From Protonemura montana (taxonomy: Eukaryota > Arthropoda > Insecta > Plecoptera > Nemouridae): DNA of 64,000 nucleotides. Both the position numbers and the translations under genes were made by a program. The notes under the pieces are model-generated. The model was not told the DNA's origin. It worked only from the letters and a program-made list of their open reading frames with translations, and searched no databases. Shown here one piece after another: positions 1 to 18,900 of this stretch (its first letter is position 1; every line of letters begins with the position of its first letter). The stretch lies in NCBI GenBank assembly GCA_947568835.1, contig OX387611.1:11322350-11386349 (forward strand). The letters run 5' to 3'.

Positions 1-680
1 AAGCTTGCATAGATATTCCATCCTTATGAGGCAAAGACTACCACAGATAAAGCTTGCACAGATATTCCATCCTTATGAGGCAAAGACTACCACAGATAAA
101 GCTTGCACAGATATTCCATCCTTATGAGGCAAAGACTACCACAGATAAAGCTTGCACAGATATTCCATCCTTATGAGGCAAAGACTACCACAGATAAAGC
201 TTGCACAGATATTCCATCCTTATGAGGCAAAGACTATCACAGATAAAGCTTGCACAGATATTCCATCCTTATGGGGCAAAGACTACCACAGATAAAGCTT
301 GCACAGATATTCCATCTTTATGAGGCAAAGACTACCACAGATAAAGCTTGCACAGATATTCCATCCTTATGGGTAAAGACTACCACAGATAAAGCTTGCA
401 CAGATATTCCATCCTTATGGGTAAAGACTACCACAGATAAAGCTTGCACAGATATTCCATCCTTATGGGTAAAGACTAGCACAGATAAAGCTTGCATAGA
501 TATTCCATCCTTATGAGGCAAAGACTACCACAAACAAAGCTTGCACAGATATTCCATCCTTATGAGGCAAAGACTACCACAGATAAAGCTTGCACAGATA
601 TTCCATCCTTATGAGGCAAAGACTACCATGGATAAAGTTTGCACATATATTCCATTCTTATGAGGCAAAGACTACCAAAG
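1..680 (+). repeat. 49-bp tandem array (HindIII-ladder family), copy 1
   Basis: About 14 head-to-tail copies of a 49-bp unit containing AAGCTTGCACAGATATTCCA and TTATGAGGCAAAGACTACCA. Successive AAGCTT sites start at 1, 50 and so on. The array lies in the HECW intron before the first visible exon. The same family, in the same orientation, fills 28.3-32.0 kb. Short open frames here are artefacts of the repeat. Confidence 0.97.
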
Positions 681-726
681 TTAAACCATTATCCGATGCT
701 TAACTAACAAAGGATCGTTCCTACAG

Positions 727-6912
<6,186 letters not shown>

Positions 6913-6984
6913 ACGCCGCATACCTTGCTGTCTCTCTTTCTCTTAATCTCTCTATATATATCTCTCTTTCTCTCTCGCTTTCAC

Positions 6985-7375
6985 AGCGATACCTTTGAGT
7001 GTGCAGGTTAAAGGTAGAGACAGAACGTTTATGTTGAACTGTCTGCGGAGCACACGAGGCCGGCAACACGTGGTAACGGAAGACAAATACAGATGGCGCT
7101 TGCAGCCGTCCTTTTAACAAACCTCAACAATTAAAAAATTACGACTCAAAATATCGATACGTGTTTATCAATCGTTGAGGTAAAAGTCTCAAAAGCGAGT
7201 AACCTACAAGAAATATCGAAACGAAATTTCATATGACGGTGACTCCACTTAACGGCGTGTTCCGGTACTCTGTATTTTTGTCGGTAAAGTAGTCATTTGG
7301 CGGCCATCTTTCACGCAGAAAGCTTAACATTAACGTTCTGTCTCTACCTAGAACCTGCACGCTCAACGGCGATAC
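6985..7375. mobile_element. MITE-like inverted-repeat element in the HECW 3' UTR
   Basis: The left end TTGAGTGTGCAGGTTAAAGG and the right end AACCTGCACGCTCAA are inverted matches. The interior contains TTTTTGTCGGTAAAGTAGTC and ATTTGGCGGCCATCTTTCAC, shared with the copies at 46.4, 54.2, 54.5 and 59.3 kb. It has no coding capacity and is probably a non-autonomous DNA transposon. Confidence 0.75.
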
Positions 7376-7393
7376 CATACACTAAGCATTCCA

Positions 7394-7399
7394 AATAAA
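7394..7399 (+). terminator. Candidate poly(A) signal of HECW
   Basis: AATAAA about 480 bases after the HECW stop is the first canonical signal in the right orientation. It lies just outside the right end of the inverted-repeat element. Confidence 0.55.
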
Positions 7400-7799
7400 C
7401 GCCTACATGCATACGCCACTATGTGTTTCATTCTCCGGATTATTACAGAACCGATTTGAGACCTTCAAGGATTTTTTTTTAATTTTTGTATGACAAGAAA
7501 TGATGCAAACCAACAAAATGACAATTTAAATGGCACTTTTACCTGCAAATACTAAATTTTTTTGTCAATTTAGACAAGGAACTTTGTGAGGCAAAAGAAA
7601 AAAATCTGCTCACTATAAATCTTCTTAATTTATTAATTAACTGACCATTTATTGGTTGTTGCCCAGCAAATGACAAATGAAATGACTTACAGACCTCTGT
7701 CCCTACACTGTCTAGCATGACTGCTAGGAATTTTGAGAGATAATTTATAAAAAAAAAACTTATTGCGAGCATGAAAGAAAATGTCCGAATAATTAACCT
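7400..7799. other. Intergenic, nothing recognised
   Basis: AT-rich sequence between the HECW poly(A) signal and the inverted 68-bp array. I see no coding or RNA feature. Confidence 0.5.
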
Positions 7800-8565
7800 T
7801 TTGCACGGAGCCAAGGGTACTGGCATACAGCCTAATCCTATCCACCAACCAAGCACCAAGGACCGGCTACTGCTTAGCCTTGTCTCTGTGACACACTGTG
7901 TTAGCTGCTCCTGTCCAACAGCACCAAGGACCGGCCACCGCTTAGCCTTGTCACTTTGACACACTGTGTTGACTGCTTCTGTCCAACAGCACCAAGGACT
8001 GGCCACCGCTTAGCCTTGTCCCTTTGATACACTGTGTTAGCTGCTCCTGTCCAACAGCACCAAGGACCGGCCACCGCTTAGCCTTGTCTCTTTGACACAC
8101 TGTGTTGGCTGCTCCTGTCCAACAGCACCAAGGACCGGCCACCGCTTAGCCTTGTCTCTTTGACACACTGTGTTGGCTGCTCCTGTTCAACAGCACTAAG
8201 GACCGGCCACCGCTTAGCCTTGTCACTTTGACACACTGTGTTGGCTGCTCCTGTTCAACAGCACCAAGGACCGGCCACCGCTTAGCTTTGTCCCTTTGAC
8301 ATACTGTGTTGGCTGCTCCTCTCCAACAGCACCAAGGACCGGCCACCGCTTAGCCTTGTCCGTTTGACACACTGTGTTGGCTGCTCTTGTCCAACAGCAC
8401 CAAGGACCGGCCACCGCTTAGCCTTGTCCCTTTGACACACTGTGTTGGCTGTTCCTGTCCAACAGCACCAAGGACCGGCCACTGCTTAGCTTTGTCCCTT
8501 TGACACACTGTGTTGGCTGCTCCTGTCCATCAGCACCAAGGACCGGCCACTGCTTAGCTTTGTCC
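7800..8565 (-). repeat. 68-bp tandem array, inverted copy
   Basis: Eleven copies of the 68-bp unit in reverse orientation (CTTAGC blocks at 68-base spacing from about 7873 to 8554). On the minus strand it ends in the same flank as the array at 2.68-2.96 kb (GCCAGTACCCTTGGCTCC). The minus-strand open frames over it are repeat artefacts. Confidence 0.95.
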
Positions 8566-8609
8566 CATTCATCAAATAACAATAAAAAATACAATCAGTA
8601 TAAAAAATC

Positions 8610-8890
8610 ATTGAGTACCGTACTCGTCTACTTTTAAAGAACATTTTTTAAGTAAAAATGTATTTAAATTGTATTTGAGCAGCTCTCTAGCTGCTTTAAT
8701 CACATCAGGCAGTTTGTTGTAAATCTTACCCCTGTGTTTAGGACGCTTCTTCAGGTAAGTTAAAGTCAGGAGCTGTTGGTTGATGGCGCTGCAGCCTTTC
8801 CGGTGTTGTGGGTGTGACTGCTAGCCAGACACAGATTTAGTTTTGGTCATCTCTTGTAGATAAATGCAGGGCAGCAGGCAATCGTTCGAT
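8610..8890 (-). pseudogene. LINE reverse-transcriptase C-terminal relict
   Basis: Minus-strand translation gives LPCIYLQEMTKTKSVSG, a stop, then HPQHRKG and RGKIYNKLPDVIKAARELLK followed by FLLKKCSLKVDEY. The spacing and the pattern K-I-Y-N-x-L-P-x-x-I-K, F-L-L-x-K, x-V-D-E-Y are typical of the extreme C-terminus of arthropod non-LTR retrotransposon polyproteins. The in-frame stop and lack of upstream domains mark it as dead. Confidence 0.65.
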
Positions 8891-9660
8891 CCAAAGTATA
8901 ACTAATGATCAGAACAAGTTTATCACCAGGTGTAATATTCATACAATTTTCTTTTTTCTTTACATACTTTTTTTTTACAAATTTGGTCCGTTACTTCAGG
9001 TACAAGAAGCGATTTACTGAAGTTCTGTAATTTAGTTGAAGCGCATTCATTTGTCGCGTTCATGTATGCGCTGTCTGCAGCAGCTTCCGGGTGGGAGTGG
9101 ATCAGCTCTGCAGGGAGAACGTTCGGGAAGGAGAAGACCATGAGAGATTTTTTTGGATGAGTTTTATATTATCTCTACAGCAAAATGTATAGTGGTAAAC
9201 TGTGTACATTATGATTTAACAGCGATGGTAATTTTTTAGCAAAAAAGAGCAATAATTAACAATTTTAGTAACATAAAGATAAAGAGACGAAAGTATGGAA
9301 TTATTACTTTTAACAAGTATTGCTTCTGAGGTAGAGTTCACATCTGGCCAAATTTTCTGCCCTGCATTTTGTAAAACTTTTAACAGCCGCTACCGAGATA
9401 CTCGATGTCATCATCTTGTGGGCATTTCATTTGTGTCCATCTTCAACGAACTACTTTGAAATTCTCTGTGAGAGGTGTTTCCCCACCTTCCTTTCCACCA
9501 GTCTCCACGACCGTCACCTTATGCACCCTTCCAAATCACGTGGTCCTTCCAGTTCAAGCTAGGCGTCGCCCTCGGCGACAGCGCCTCTACCGGCGCCCCA
9601 CACAACCATCCTCCTCCTCGCCACTTCCAAAATGGCAGATCGCTGAGAGATGGGTGGATT
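8891..9660. other. Intergenic / upstream region of the RBMS gene
   Basis: No supported gene. Short open frames on both strands (for example 9405-9803 plus) show no recognisable domain. The sequence becomes less AT-rich toward 9.9 kb, as expected for a promoter-proximal region. Confidence 0.45.
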
Positions 9661-9893
9661 TTATACTTAGTACGACTGTCAACTTTTGTAGTGTTCCATC
9701 GCTCGTGTACGAGCAGAGGCTAGCCTCAGTCGGGCCTCATTCGAGCCTCCGAGGCCCTTTAGTGTTTAGCGTGTGCCTAGCTTTTGTAATGTTGTCGTTT
9801 TAGAAGTGTTTAGCGAGGCTTGAGTTAGCTCGATAGTTAGATACGTCACTTGCCTACTCAACTGTCAGTTCGTAACCGATAACCGGCCGTCTA

Positions 9894-9944
9894 ATGCTGT
9901 TTGTGGAAAATAGCGCGTCAAGGAAATACAACAGCTACAACATG
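9894..9944 (+). CDS. shep: RBMS/shep first coding exon
   Basis: The first in-frame ATG after an upstream stop opens [17 protein letters not shown], and the strong donor ATG|GTGAGT follows at 9945. Phase 0 fits exon 2. A second in-frame ATG is the last codon of the exon, so a shorter start is possible. It is recognised by splice logic only, so it is less certain than later exons. Confidence 0.6.
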
Positions 9945-12900
9945 GTGAGTGCAAATAATATAACTACCCTTATTGGTGAACCCAGCCCCTCTGCTGCCGT
10001 AAGGGGCTAATCTGACAGCTTGTCTGGGGCCGCACCCTAGACTGACATTCCAATTGATAAGCAGAGGTCGAGTGTTCGACGATTTTCCTACCGACAACGA
10101 TAATTCGAGTTTGCCGAATTTAAGGATGACATCGACGACGATGGGGCGCGGCTGACGACCTTGCGTCAAGGTCATGTCCTGCGATCGCGACTTAAGGAAT
10201 GCGGAAAGAAGTTTCAGCCCAACGGTAGTTCGATGACCCGCAAGGATGCAGTAGCAATCAGGATGGTCGGCTTTTCGTAAACCAAGTGTCGTCGATCTGC
10301 TGGTGTGAAGCATCGTGTGATCAGAGTTGATAGGGCTTGGGATGTGTTAAGTCAGCGACAGAAGGCGAAATGATGCGAGGGGAGACCGATCAAGAGATAG
10401 TCGGGATGTGACGTATGCCTTGACACGCCCCACCCGCTCACCGTGGTCATACGACGTGAGGAATTTTAAGTGTTTTGTCGTTTTCGTCGCCGGTGGCTGG
10501 AAGCCTGCTTCGAGTCCGGCACGTCGATCCTCGAGTCTGCATTACGTTTAGGTGACGCTTGCCGGTCGGCTACGTTTTGTCCGGTCATAATCGGGCGGCC
10601 GATCGATTCAAAATTTAAATGTCCCCAGTCTGGCTTCGCGTGTACGTCCTTATCGACTTTGGGAGGCTGATTAGGAGCGTCGATCGTCTCGGCCAACTCC
10701 CCACACCCCCAGACATGACCCCTCCCCGCTAAATCGTCTTTCCGTATTTCCGTTTAATTGAGTGATCTCGGAAAATGTCCTTTACGGTTAAATCACTGAA
10801 CGGCCCTCGACGCTGTTGAAGAAGGTGGCTCACTGTTAGACTTCCGGCTGCTTCAGGCAAGGATAGCTACAAATTAACCTGTCATTCACCGGCAGCGAAC
10901 AAACTCCACGTGTCAAATGCGTTGGTCAAAATTCTACAGAAACTTATCCATGACAAAAATTGGTACACTAGACTGATCTCACTTTTATAGTGCACTGCCA
11001 CCATCTGATTTGCCCCGATTTCTCTTCTTATTTTACCCGGTGAGGATCACGTTTTGACCGTTGTTTTTAATGAAATCAGTGATTTAGTAAGAACTGGTCC
11101 TTGGTGACCTTTGACTCTGCGGTCAGAGTGTACTTCTTCACGCCAATTCCATCTGCTAGTGCTGGTATATTCCACCAGGTGGATACGGTCAGTCGTCTTC
11201 TATGCTCACCTTGCCAAGTTTTCTTCGCCCCAAATGAGCGATTTCACCAGAATTGGCGCGATATGGCATAATGATCGATCGTGTTGCCAAAACATAAATT
11301 TAACGGGTTTGCTGAATTTTTCGAATAAACTCGAATTTAATGACATTCCCAGCACAGAGGCGACGGCGAGTGTTCGCTCCTTTGCGTGGAGCGAAACAAG
11401 CATCCTGTCACGGAATGTCCAGCACAGAGGCAACGGCTAGTGTCCGCTCCTTTGCGTGGAGCGAAACAAGCACCCTGTCACGGAATTTCCAGCACAGAGG
11501 CGACGGCGAGTGTTCGCTCCTTTGCGTGGAGCGAAACAAGCACCCTGTCACGGAATTTCCAGCACAGAGGCGACGGCGAGTGTTCGCTCCTTTGCGTAGA
11601 GTGAAACAAGCACCCTGTCACGGAATGTCCAGCACAGAGGCGACGGCGAGTGTCCGCTTCTTTGCCTAGAGTGAAACAAGCACCCTGTCACGGAATGTCC
11701 AGCACAGAGGCGACGGCGAGTGTTCGCTCCTTTGCGTGGAGCGAAACAAGCACCCTGTCACGGAATGTCCAGCACAGAGGTGACGGCGAGTGACCGCTTC
11801 TTTGCGTGGAGCGAAACAAGCAGCCTGTCACGGAATGTCCAGCACAGAGGCGACGGTGAGTGTCCGCTCATTTGCGTGGAGCGAAACAAGCACCCTGTCA
11901 CGGAATGTCCAGCACAGAGGCGACAGCGAGTGTCCGCTCCTTTGTGTGGAGCGAAACAAGCACCCTGTCACGGAATGTCCAGCACAGAGGCGACGGCGAG
12001 TGTCCGCTCCTTTGCGTGGAGCGAAACAAGCATCCTGTCACGGAATGTCCAGCATAGAGGCGACGGCGAGTGTCCGCTCCTTTGCGTGGAGTGAAACAAG
12101 CACCCTGTCACGGAATGTCCAGCACAGAGGTGACGGCGAGTGTTCGCTCCTTTGCGTGGAGCGAAACAAGCACCCTGTCACGGAATGTCCAGCACAGAGG
12201 CGACGGCGAGTGTCTGCTCCTTTGCGTGGAGCGAAACAAGCACCCTGTCACGGAATGTCCAGCACAGAGGCGACGGCGAGTGTCCGCTCCTTTGCGTGGA
12301 GCGAAACAAGCACCCTGTCACGGAATGACCAGCACAGAGGCGACGGCGAGTGATTGATATCAGTTGATGTTTACATTAATGAAACAGCTATATGTTATCT
12401 TCAACCATTGGTGGAAAATGAAAATCGCTGTCTGGGGCCCATTGTTAGTGCCGGTATCTGGGCACTACGCTCGGGACATTGGTACGACCAGGATTGGAAA
12501 TCCCTTGCATATACACTTCGGTTCGAACCCGTGCCCGGCATCGGGCAGTTCATCACAATGTAATAGTAATGAGTGGGTGAAACAAGGGTTGTCATGGCAA
12601 TCTAAAACAAGTAACCCGTGCCCGGCATCGGACAGTTCATCACAATGTAATAGTAATGTGTGGGTGAAACGAGGGTTGTCATGGCAATCTAAAACAAGTA
12701 ACCCGTGCCCGGCATCGGGCAGTTCATCACAATGTAATAGTAATGGGTGGGTGAAACAAGGGTTGTCATGGCAATCTAAAACAAGTAACCCGTGCCCGGC
12801 ATCGGGCAGTTCATCACAATGTAATAGTAATGGGTGGGCGAAACTAGGATTCGATGATAGTGAAGTTTTAGTATGAGCCTCCTCGCGCCAGTAAGATACG

Positions 12901-15900
12901 AAAATAATGATGATAATTAGATTTCGCTTTTGCGCTTACATAAAGCAAGTGATAAGGATATTTGGCCTCCAGTTTAGATTACAGTTCATGCGCGTGAACG
13001 CCTTGGAGTTCCCCTTCTGTGCTTGTCATAGTAGACTTAGTTCAGCGAAAAAACACACTTTTCCGGCAGAGGCGGCACCAGTCGACTTGGGGCGTCATGT
13101 GGGCCAACTGTTATTTTTTTAAACATTTGTCATAAATCACAAATCTTCTCCACTGATGTCCGACATTTTCTATTCGCTCTAAAGCTGTTTCGTGCCGGGA
13201 TGTTTTGTTTTTCTAATTTTTCTACCAATTGTAACAATCCTGCATATTATGTGATAGTATATCTATATTGTTATTGAAAACTCGCCACTTAAACCTTAAC
13301 TGCATTTTAATTCATTAGCAGCAATGGTGGGGGAAGGGAGATTTGTTCTGGTATCTTCTCTCACGGGTTAGACTGTAGCAATGCAGGGGACAGTCCTTGT
13401 GCTGGTATCTTCTCTCACGGACTAGACTGTAGCAATGCAGGGGACAGTCCTTGTGCTGGTATCTTCTCTCACGGGCTAGACTGTAGCAATGCAGGGGACA
13501 GTCCTTGTGCTGGTATCTTCTCTCACGGGCTAGACTGTAGCAATGCAGGGGACAGTCCTTGTGCTGGTATCTTCTCTCACGGGCTAGACTGTAGCAATGC
13601 AGGGGACAGTCCTTGTGCTGGTATCTTCTCTCACAGGCTAGACTGTAGCAATGCAGGGGACAGTCCTTGTGCTGGTATGTTCTCTCATGGGCTAGACTAT
13701 AGCAATACAGGGACAGTCCTTGTGCTGGTATATTCTCTCACGGGCTAGACTGTAGCAATGCAGGGGACAGTCCTTGTGCTGGTATCTTCTCTCACGAGCT
13801 AGACTGTAGCAATGCAGGGGATAGTCCTTGTGCTGGTATCTTCTCTCACGGGCTAGACTGTAGCAATGTAGGGGACAGACCTTGTGCTGGTATCTTCTCT
13901 CACGGGCTAGACTGTAGCAATGCAGGGGACAGTCCTTGTGCTGGTATCTTCTCTCACGGACTAGACTGTAGCAATGCAGGGGGCAGTCCTTGTGCTGGTA
14001 TCTTCTCTCACGGGCTAGACTGTAGCAATGCAGGGGACAGTCCTAGTGCTGGTATCTTCTCTCACGGGCTGGACTGTAGCAATGCAGGGTACAGTCCTTG
14101 TGCTGGTATCTTCTCTCACGGGCTAGACTGTAGCAATGCAGGGGACAGTCCTTGTGCTGGTATCTTCTCTCACGGGCTAGACTGTAGCAATGCAGGGAAC
14201 GGTCCTTGTGCTGGTATCTTCTCTCACGGGCTAAACTGTAACAATGCAGGGGACAGTCCTTGTGCTGGTATCTTCTCTCACGGGCTAGACTGTAGCAATG
14301 CAGGGGACAGTCCTTGTGCTGGTATCTTCTCTCACGGGCTGGACTGTAGCATTGCTGGGGCAGTCCTTGTGCTGGTATCTTTTCTCACAGGCTATACTGT
14401 AGCAATGCAGAGAACAGTCTTTTTCTAATTGTGAAATTGTCCCCATGCCCATCCCTGGTTCCAATCTTACCTCTGCTAAACTTAACGAAGTGCTCAGGTA
14501 TTCCTTGAGCCTGTCCCCACCCATACCAACAGACACAAAAAATTGAGTTATTTTTGTATTTGACTTTTAGACTGATTTTGGGTATCATATGCAGGGTTTC
14601 TATGTTAAAAACGTTAACTAATTTTGATTTTGAGTTTCGTAATGATCGGACTAGCTTTTTGGGCCGTAGAGCTTAAAGTTAAAGTCCATTCAGTGAAGAT
14701 TCCAAATCAAAGCCTGCTATGGTAACTTTTTCATTCGAGCAAGTGGGTCTTGACTTTTTGTACCTAGAGAAAATGACGAGGCAGATGGCAGGATCGATCC
14801 ACACGGACACATTATTATTATTCTTGTTAATTGATCAACAACAGAGGAAAGTCCACAAGTGTAATAAATAAAATAGAACAATTCTGGGAAATTACAAATA
14901 TAACAGGACATAAAACATTTAACATGGAGAAGATTTAACAGAGAAAAATGACCGTTTTAAAACATCACATTTTACAAACTTAAGGTAACTCGGAATAATG
15001 CAGTTGGCACTTAATTTCATTTCATTTCATTTCATTTTATTTTCTTCCATAATTGGTTACACAAAATAATACATTGACATACATTGACAAGTTTTCATGA
15101 GCAGCTGTTTGAAAACGAAGTTAAAATCTGGATTCGTAAGTCATGAAGGATTCTGAAAGGATGTTGATGTCGGGGCAAGTATTTGTAATTCTCTTGTAGG
15201 TTTCTACCCGTGCTTGTGGATATCAATCCTACTCTTTGGCGGCCTGAAAGGATGGTAGTTACAAGTTTGCGTAGATGGTATGGAAAGCAGATTGAAGATA
15301 GCAGTTTAGGTGTCAATATTGTTGTCGAGTAGTTTGTGTAGGAAAGTTCGCTACGCTGTGCGGTTTAGTTTTCTGCATGTTTGTGGATAGTCGATGGAGT
15401 GATGGTCTATCTGGGCTTTGTAATTAATTTATTTGACGGAACGTTGTCGCGGTCGTTCGATGGTGGAGATATGTGTTTCCACTACGAACCACTAGGAGAC
15501 AAGTTAGATTTTACTTTGCATTCAAAACCTTGTTTATTATTGGGGAAAATATTGTTATGAAAATGGTAAAGAAAGAATGCCAAGAAAAATGTTAAGTAAA
15601 GTTTAAAGAGAAGACCAGGAGAAAGATGTAATGAAAACCAAGCAGAGGAACGAGGAACAAAATGGAGTGAAATAGAAGTAAAAGAAAGTTGGATGGACAA
15701 AATCGTACGGAAGATGTTTTTTTTTGAAGAGGAATGCAAAGAATAAGAAGAAAAATTAATTTGGCAGATCATTTAATTGAAGTCCTGTGTCTTCGATGTA
15801 GTTCCTTCTACTTATTTTTGATAAAAATTGGTGAAAAAATTAAACGATGAAAATAAGTGCATGAAAACTAGCGTAAAGGGGATACAAAAATTTGACAGGA

Positions 15901-18900
15901 TCGATAAAATAAAAATTAACCTCCGCAGGCCAACTCGTCTCGTGCGTCTCCCGGCAACGGCGGGGGCGGCGGAGGCGGAGCCAAGGGCCCCCGCCAGCCA
16001 TTGGCTGGCCTCAATTGCTATCGACCAATCACGGCACCCGCCCCCGGGTACGCCGGCCCCGCCTTCCATGGGTACCGCCAGCACATCTCGTACCAGCAAC
16101 CAAGCGTGAGTTTTTGTATTTGTATTTATTTGCCGTCCAGAGATTTTTGCAGTACAAGAATATGGATATCGTCTTTTTCGATAAACAGAACAAAATCTTC
16201 AATTTCACTTACCCTAGAATAAAATCAAGTTTGTGTTATTGTTCGCGCTCGAGCGGCCAAACTCCTGTTCCGGTTAGAGCTGTTCAGCGTAGATCTCCCT
16301 AGATTTGCAGAAAAATGGGTCAAATAGTTTTGAGCCTAGATACAAAATTAACGAAAACGTTCAGATTTTGTTTAAACTTTCTGAAGTTGCACCGCCAAAA
16401 GTATTTGATGTTTTTCACCAAACTCAGGAAATAAAGATGTGACATGCATTGAAATTAAGTAGTTCTAGAGTTTTTGAGATCGTATATTTTTATATTTACG
16501 CCTTTATGTTGCGAATTTTGGTTGTTTTGCTGTGATCTATGCAGTAGGTTGTCGTTACGTCTTGTCATCCTAAAATATTACTCCACTCATCTTACAACTT
16601 AGCTCAAATTACATTTCCAAAGCCCTTGTATGTTTGGTCTCTCGAAGCCCTAGTGCTAATTTTAAACTGTCATTAGGAAATTACAGGCCAATAACTACTA
16701 TACCAAAAAATAGGGCTTTTTGCTGAGGTAAATTCCTTAAATTGTCTAATTGATTGATTATTGAGGTTTAATTTCACACTGTTTTGACATCTGGCCCTGC
16801 GGCACTGGTCTAATGGCATTGATGAGTGGGTAGATGATAAGGATGGTGAAACCTATCGTAATCTAGAGAGGAGAAGGGGAAATCCGGTGCCAGCACGTAG
16901 CCTACTCCTGTCAAAGAGCTTTAAGGGGAACACCGGCTTAATGCCGTGGCACCTCTAACTGAATTTTTGCATGAACGTGAACCGGATTCGTTGGTTCCAG
17001 TTTGGCCGCGTACGCAGTCCGGCAAACACGACCTCCAGCTCGAGCTCCAACAGCCAGTCTGGCGGCCAGGGCGGCAACGGCACCGTTCACGGATCCGGCG
17101 GACTCGACCATCAGCTCTCGAAGACCAACCTTTACATCCGCGGCTTGGCGCAAAACACTTCTGACAAGGACCTCATCGCTATGTGTTCGCAGTGAGTTGA
17201 ATTTTTTAGGTTAGGACAAGCGTGTCTGGCGTCAGCTCTCGAAGACCAACCTTCGTATCTGCAGTCGTATGTAGATCTCGCCGCGATGTGCATTGCAACG
17301 AGGTACTTGCCGAAAAAGTTGATATTTTTAAGTTAGGATTGTTAGGTTAGGTTGGGTTAAGGGTATCTAGGATCAGCTCTCAACGACAAATTTTTTTATC
17401 TGCTGTTTCATGTAGAGTACATTGGACCCTGCACTTTCTGCTGATGTTTAGTTGTGCTTTTAGGTTATATAACAAGTTCCCTTGCCAGGCTTTCAATTTC
17501 ATTTTTGTCACTGAACGGTTTGGCGTGTTGGAAACACCGGTTCTCGTTAGATCACCGAAGTTAAGCATCACTGCGCTGAGTCAGGTATTGAATGGGTGAC
17601 CATCATACACATGACCAGTTCTGTTTGGGAGAGAGGTTGGAGGGATGAAAGTTAGTACAGAAACTTCACTCGCCTTGCTTATCAACCTCTCGACAGCATG
17701 GATTTGTGGAGGAATCCTGTTGTTCGCGTTGTACCGTCCTTCGGAAGGGACGTTAAGCCGGTGGTCCCCTTGGTCTTCGACAGGAGTAGGCTACGTGCCG
17801 GCACTGGGTTTCCCCTCCTCCCTTCTAGGCTAGGTTAGGTTCATCATCATCCACTCATTCACCGACGCCATTAGACCAGTGCCGCATGGCCAGATGTCAA
17901 AACAGTGCGTCGTTAAACACCACAAATAATAATAATAATAATTTCATTTTTAATTTTTTTTCAAGGTTTTCTGAACACAATTAACAGGAATAAACCGATT
18001 GAATAACCGATTCATAGTATGGTATAACCTAATTTAAAAATTCTTCGATGTCTTATAAAAAAGAACTTCTTGAGGTCTCCGTTAGGTCATTTTTTATCAG
18101 CAACTTCTCCTGGCAGGTGGTTATAGCACCTTCTATAAGACTGAAGTATTCCCCTGGCTGCAAAGACCAGTCTTCAGTGATCTTGTGCGAGTTTTCCTTC
18201 TCTAGTGCCTTGTCGATGATGTTGGTGTCAGAAAATCCTTTTTTTTTAGCCTCTTGGGTTTACTTTCTGGAGATCCGTCATTTTCAGCAAAAACACTAAA
18301 GTCCTTGCAGAAACGCCGTTCAATTAGCTCAATTGGTTAGAGCAACACCCGCGATAGGTGGAGATCGGGGTTCCAGTCCTCGTTTGGGCATCAATTTTTG
18401 AGAGGTTATTAGTATTCCTATTGATAAAATCCCCCAGGTATTGCAAGCGTTTGCAATTTTAATAAGATTTCACATAGCCTTGGATTTTAATGCCTGTAGA
18501 TGAAGAATGAATGAGGGATGATTCTTACCTTTTAGTGTTTTCTGGACGATTCCCTGGATTTGTGTAAAATATTGGAGCCCTTTGCAGATTGAGACAATCT
18601 ATTGCAGGTTTTTGGAACTATAAATGGTTTTAGCAATGCTATGGCTTTTAGACTCATGTCTACTTTATCTAACCTAAGCAATAGTTTTGACAAAAAATAT
18701 TCAAACTAGTTTTTGAATGCTACGTGCAAAAAAAACTAAATTGCCCAACGTTTCGTAACTTGCACCTGTTACTTTACCGTGGGTGAAACCCTTGATTCAA
18801 GCCGGAAGATTTGATTACGAAACGATTTGCCTTAAACTCGACGTTGTTCTCTTTTCCCTCTCGCAGGTACGGCAACATCATCTCCACGAAAGCGATCCTG

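Larger units (their letters stand above)
6913..7399 (+). other. HECW 3' untranslated region
   Basis: This stretch follows the HECW stop codon. It starts with a TC/CT-rich run at about 6927-6985, continues through a MITE-like inverted-repeat element at about 6985-7375, and ends at a canonical AATAAA at 7394-7399. If that signal is used, most of the UTR is transposon-derived. Confidence 0.6.

Noticed and set aside
1..680. CRISPR-like regularly spaced repeats
   Set aside because: The repeats are direct tandem units with no unique spacers, in an intron of a eukaryotic gene. The same applies to the other arrays.
9405..9803. Plus-strand open frame of 132 codons upstream of RBMS/shep
   Set aside because: Not in frame with the exon ending at 9944 and without recognisable content. 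It is probably promoter or 5' UTR.
11340..12357. Several overlapping plus-strand open frames of 65-187 codons
   Set aside because: They are the 70-bp tandem array read in three frames; no start context, splice context or domain.
17524..17600. 5S rRNA gene
   Set aside because: Only the first two thirds resemble 5S rRNA. The 3' part is replaced by SINE body sequence and there is no terminator in the right place.
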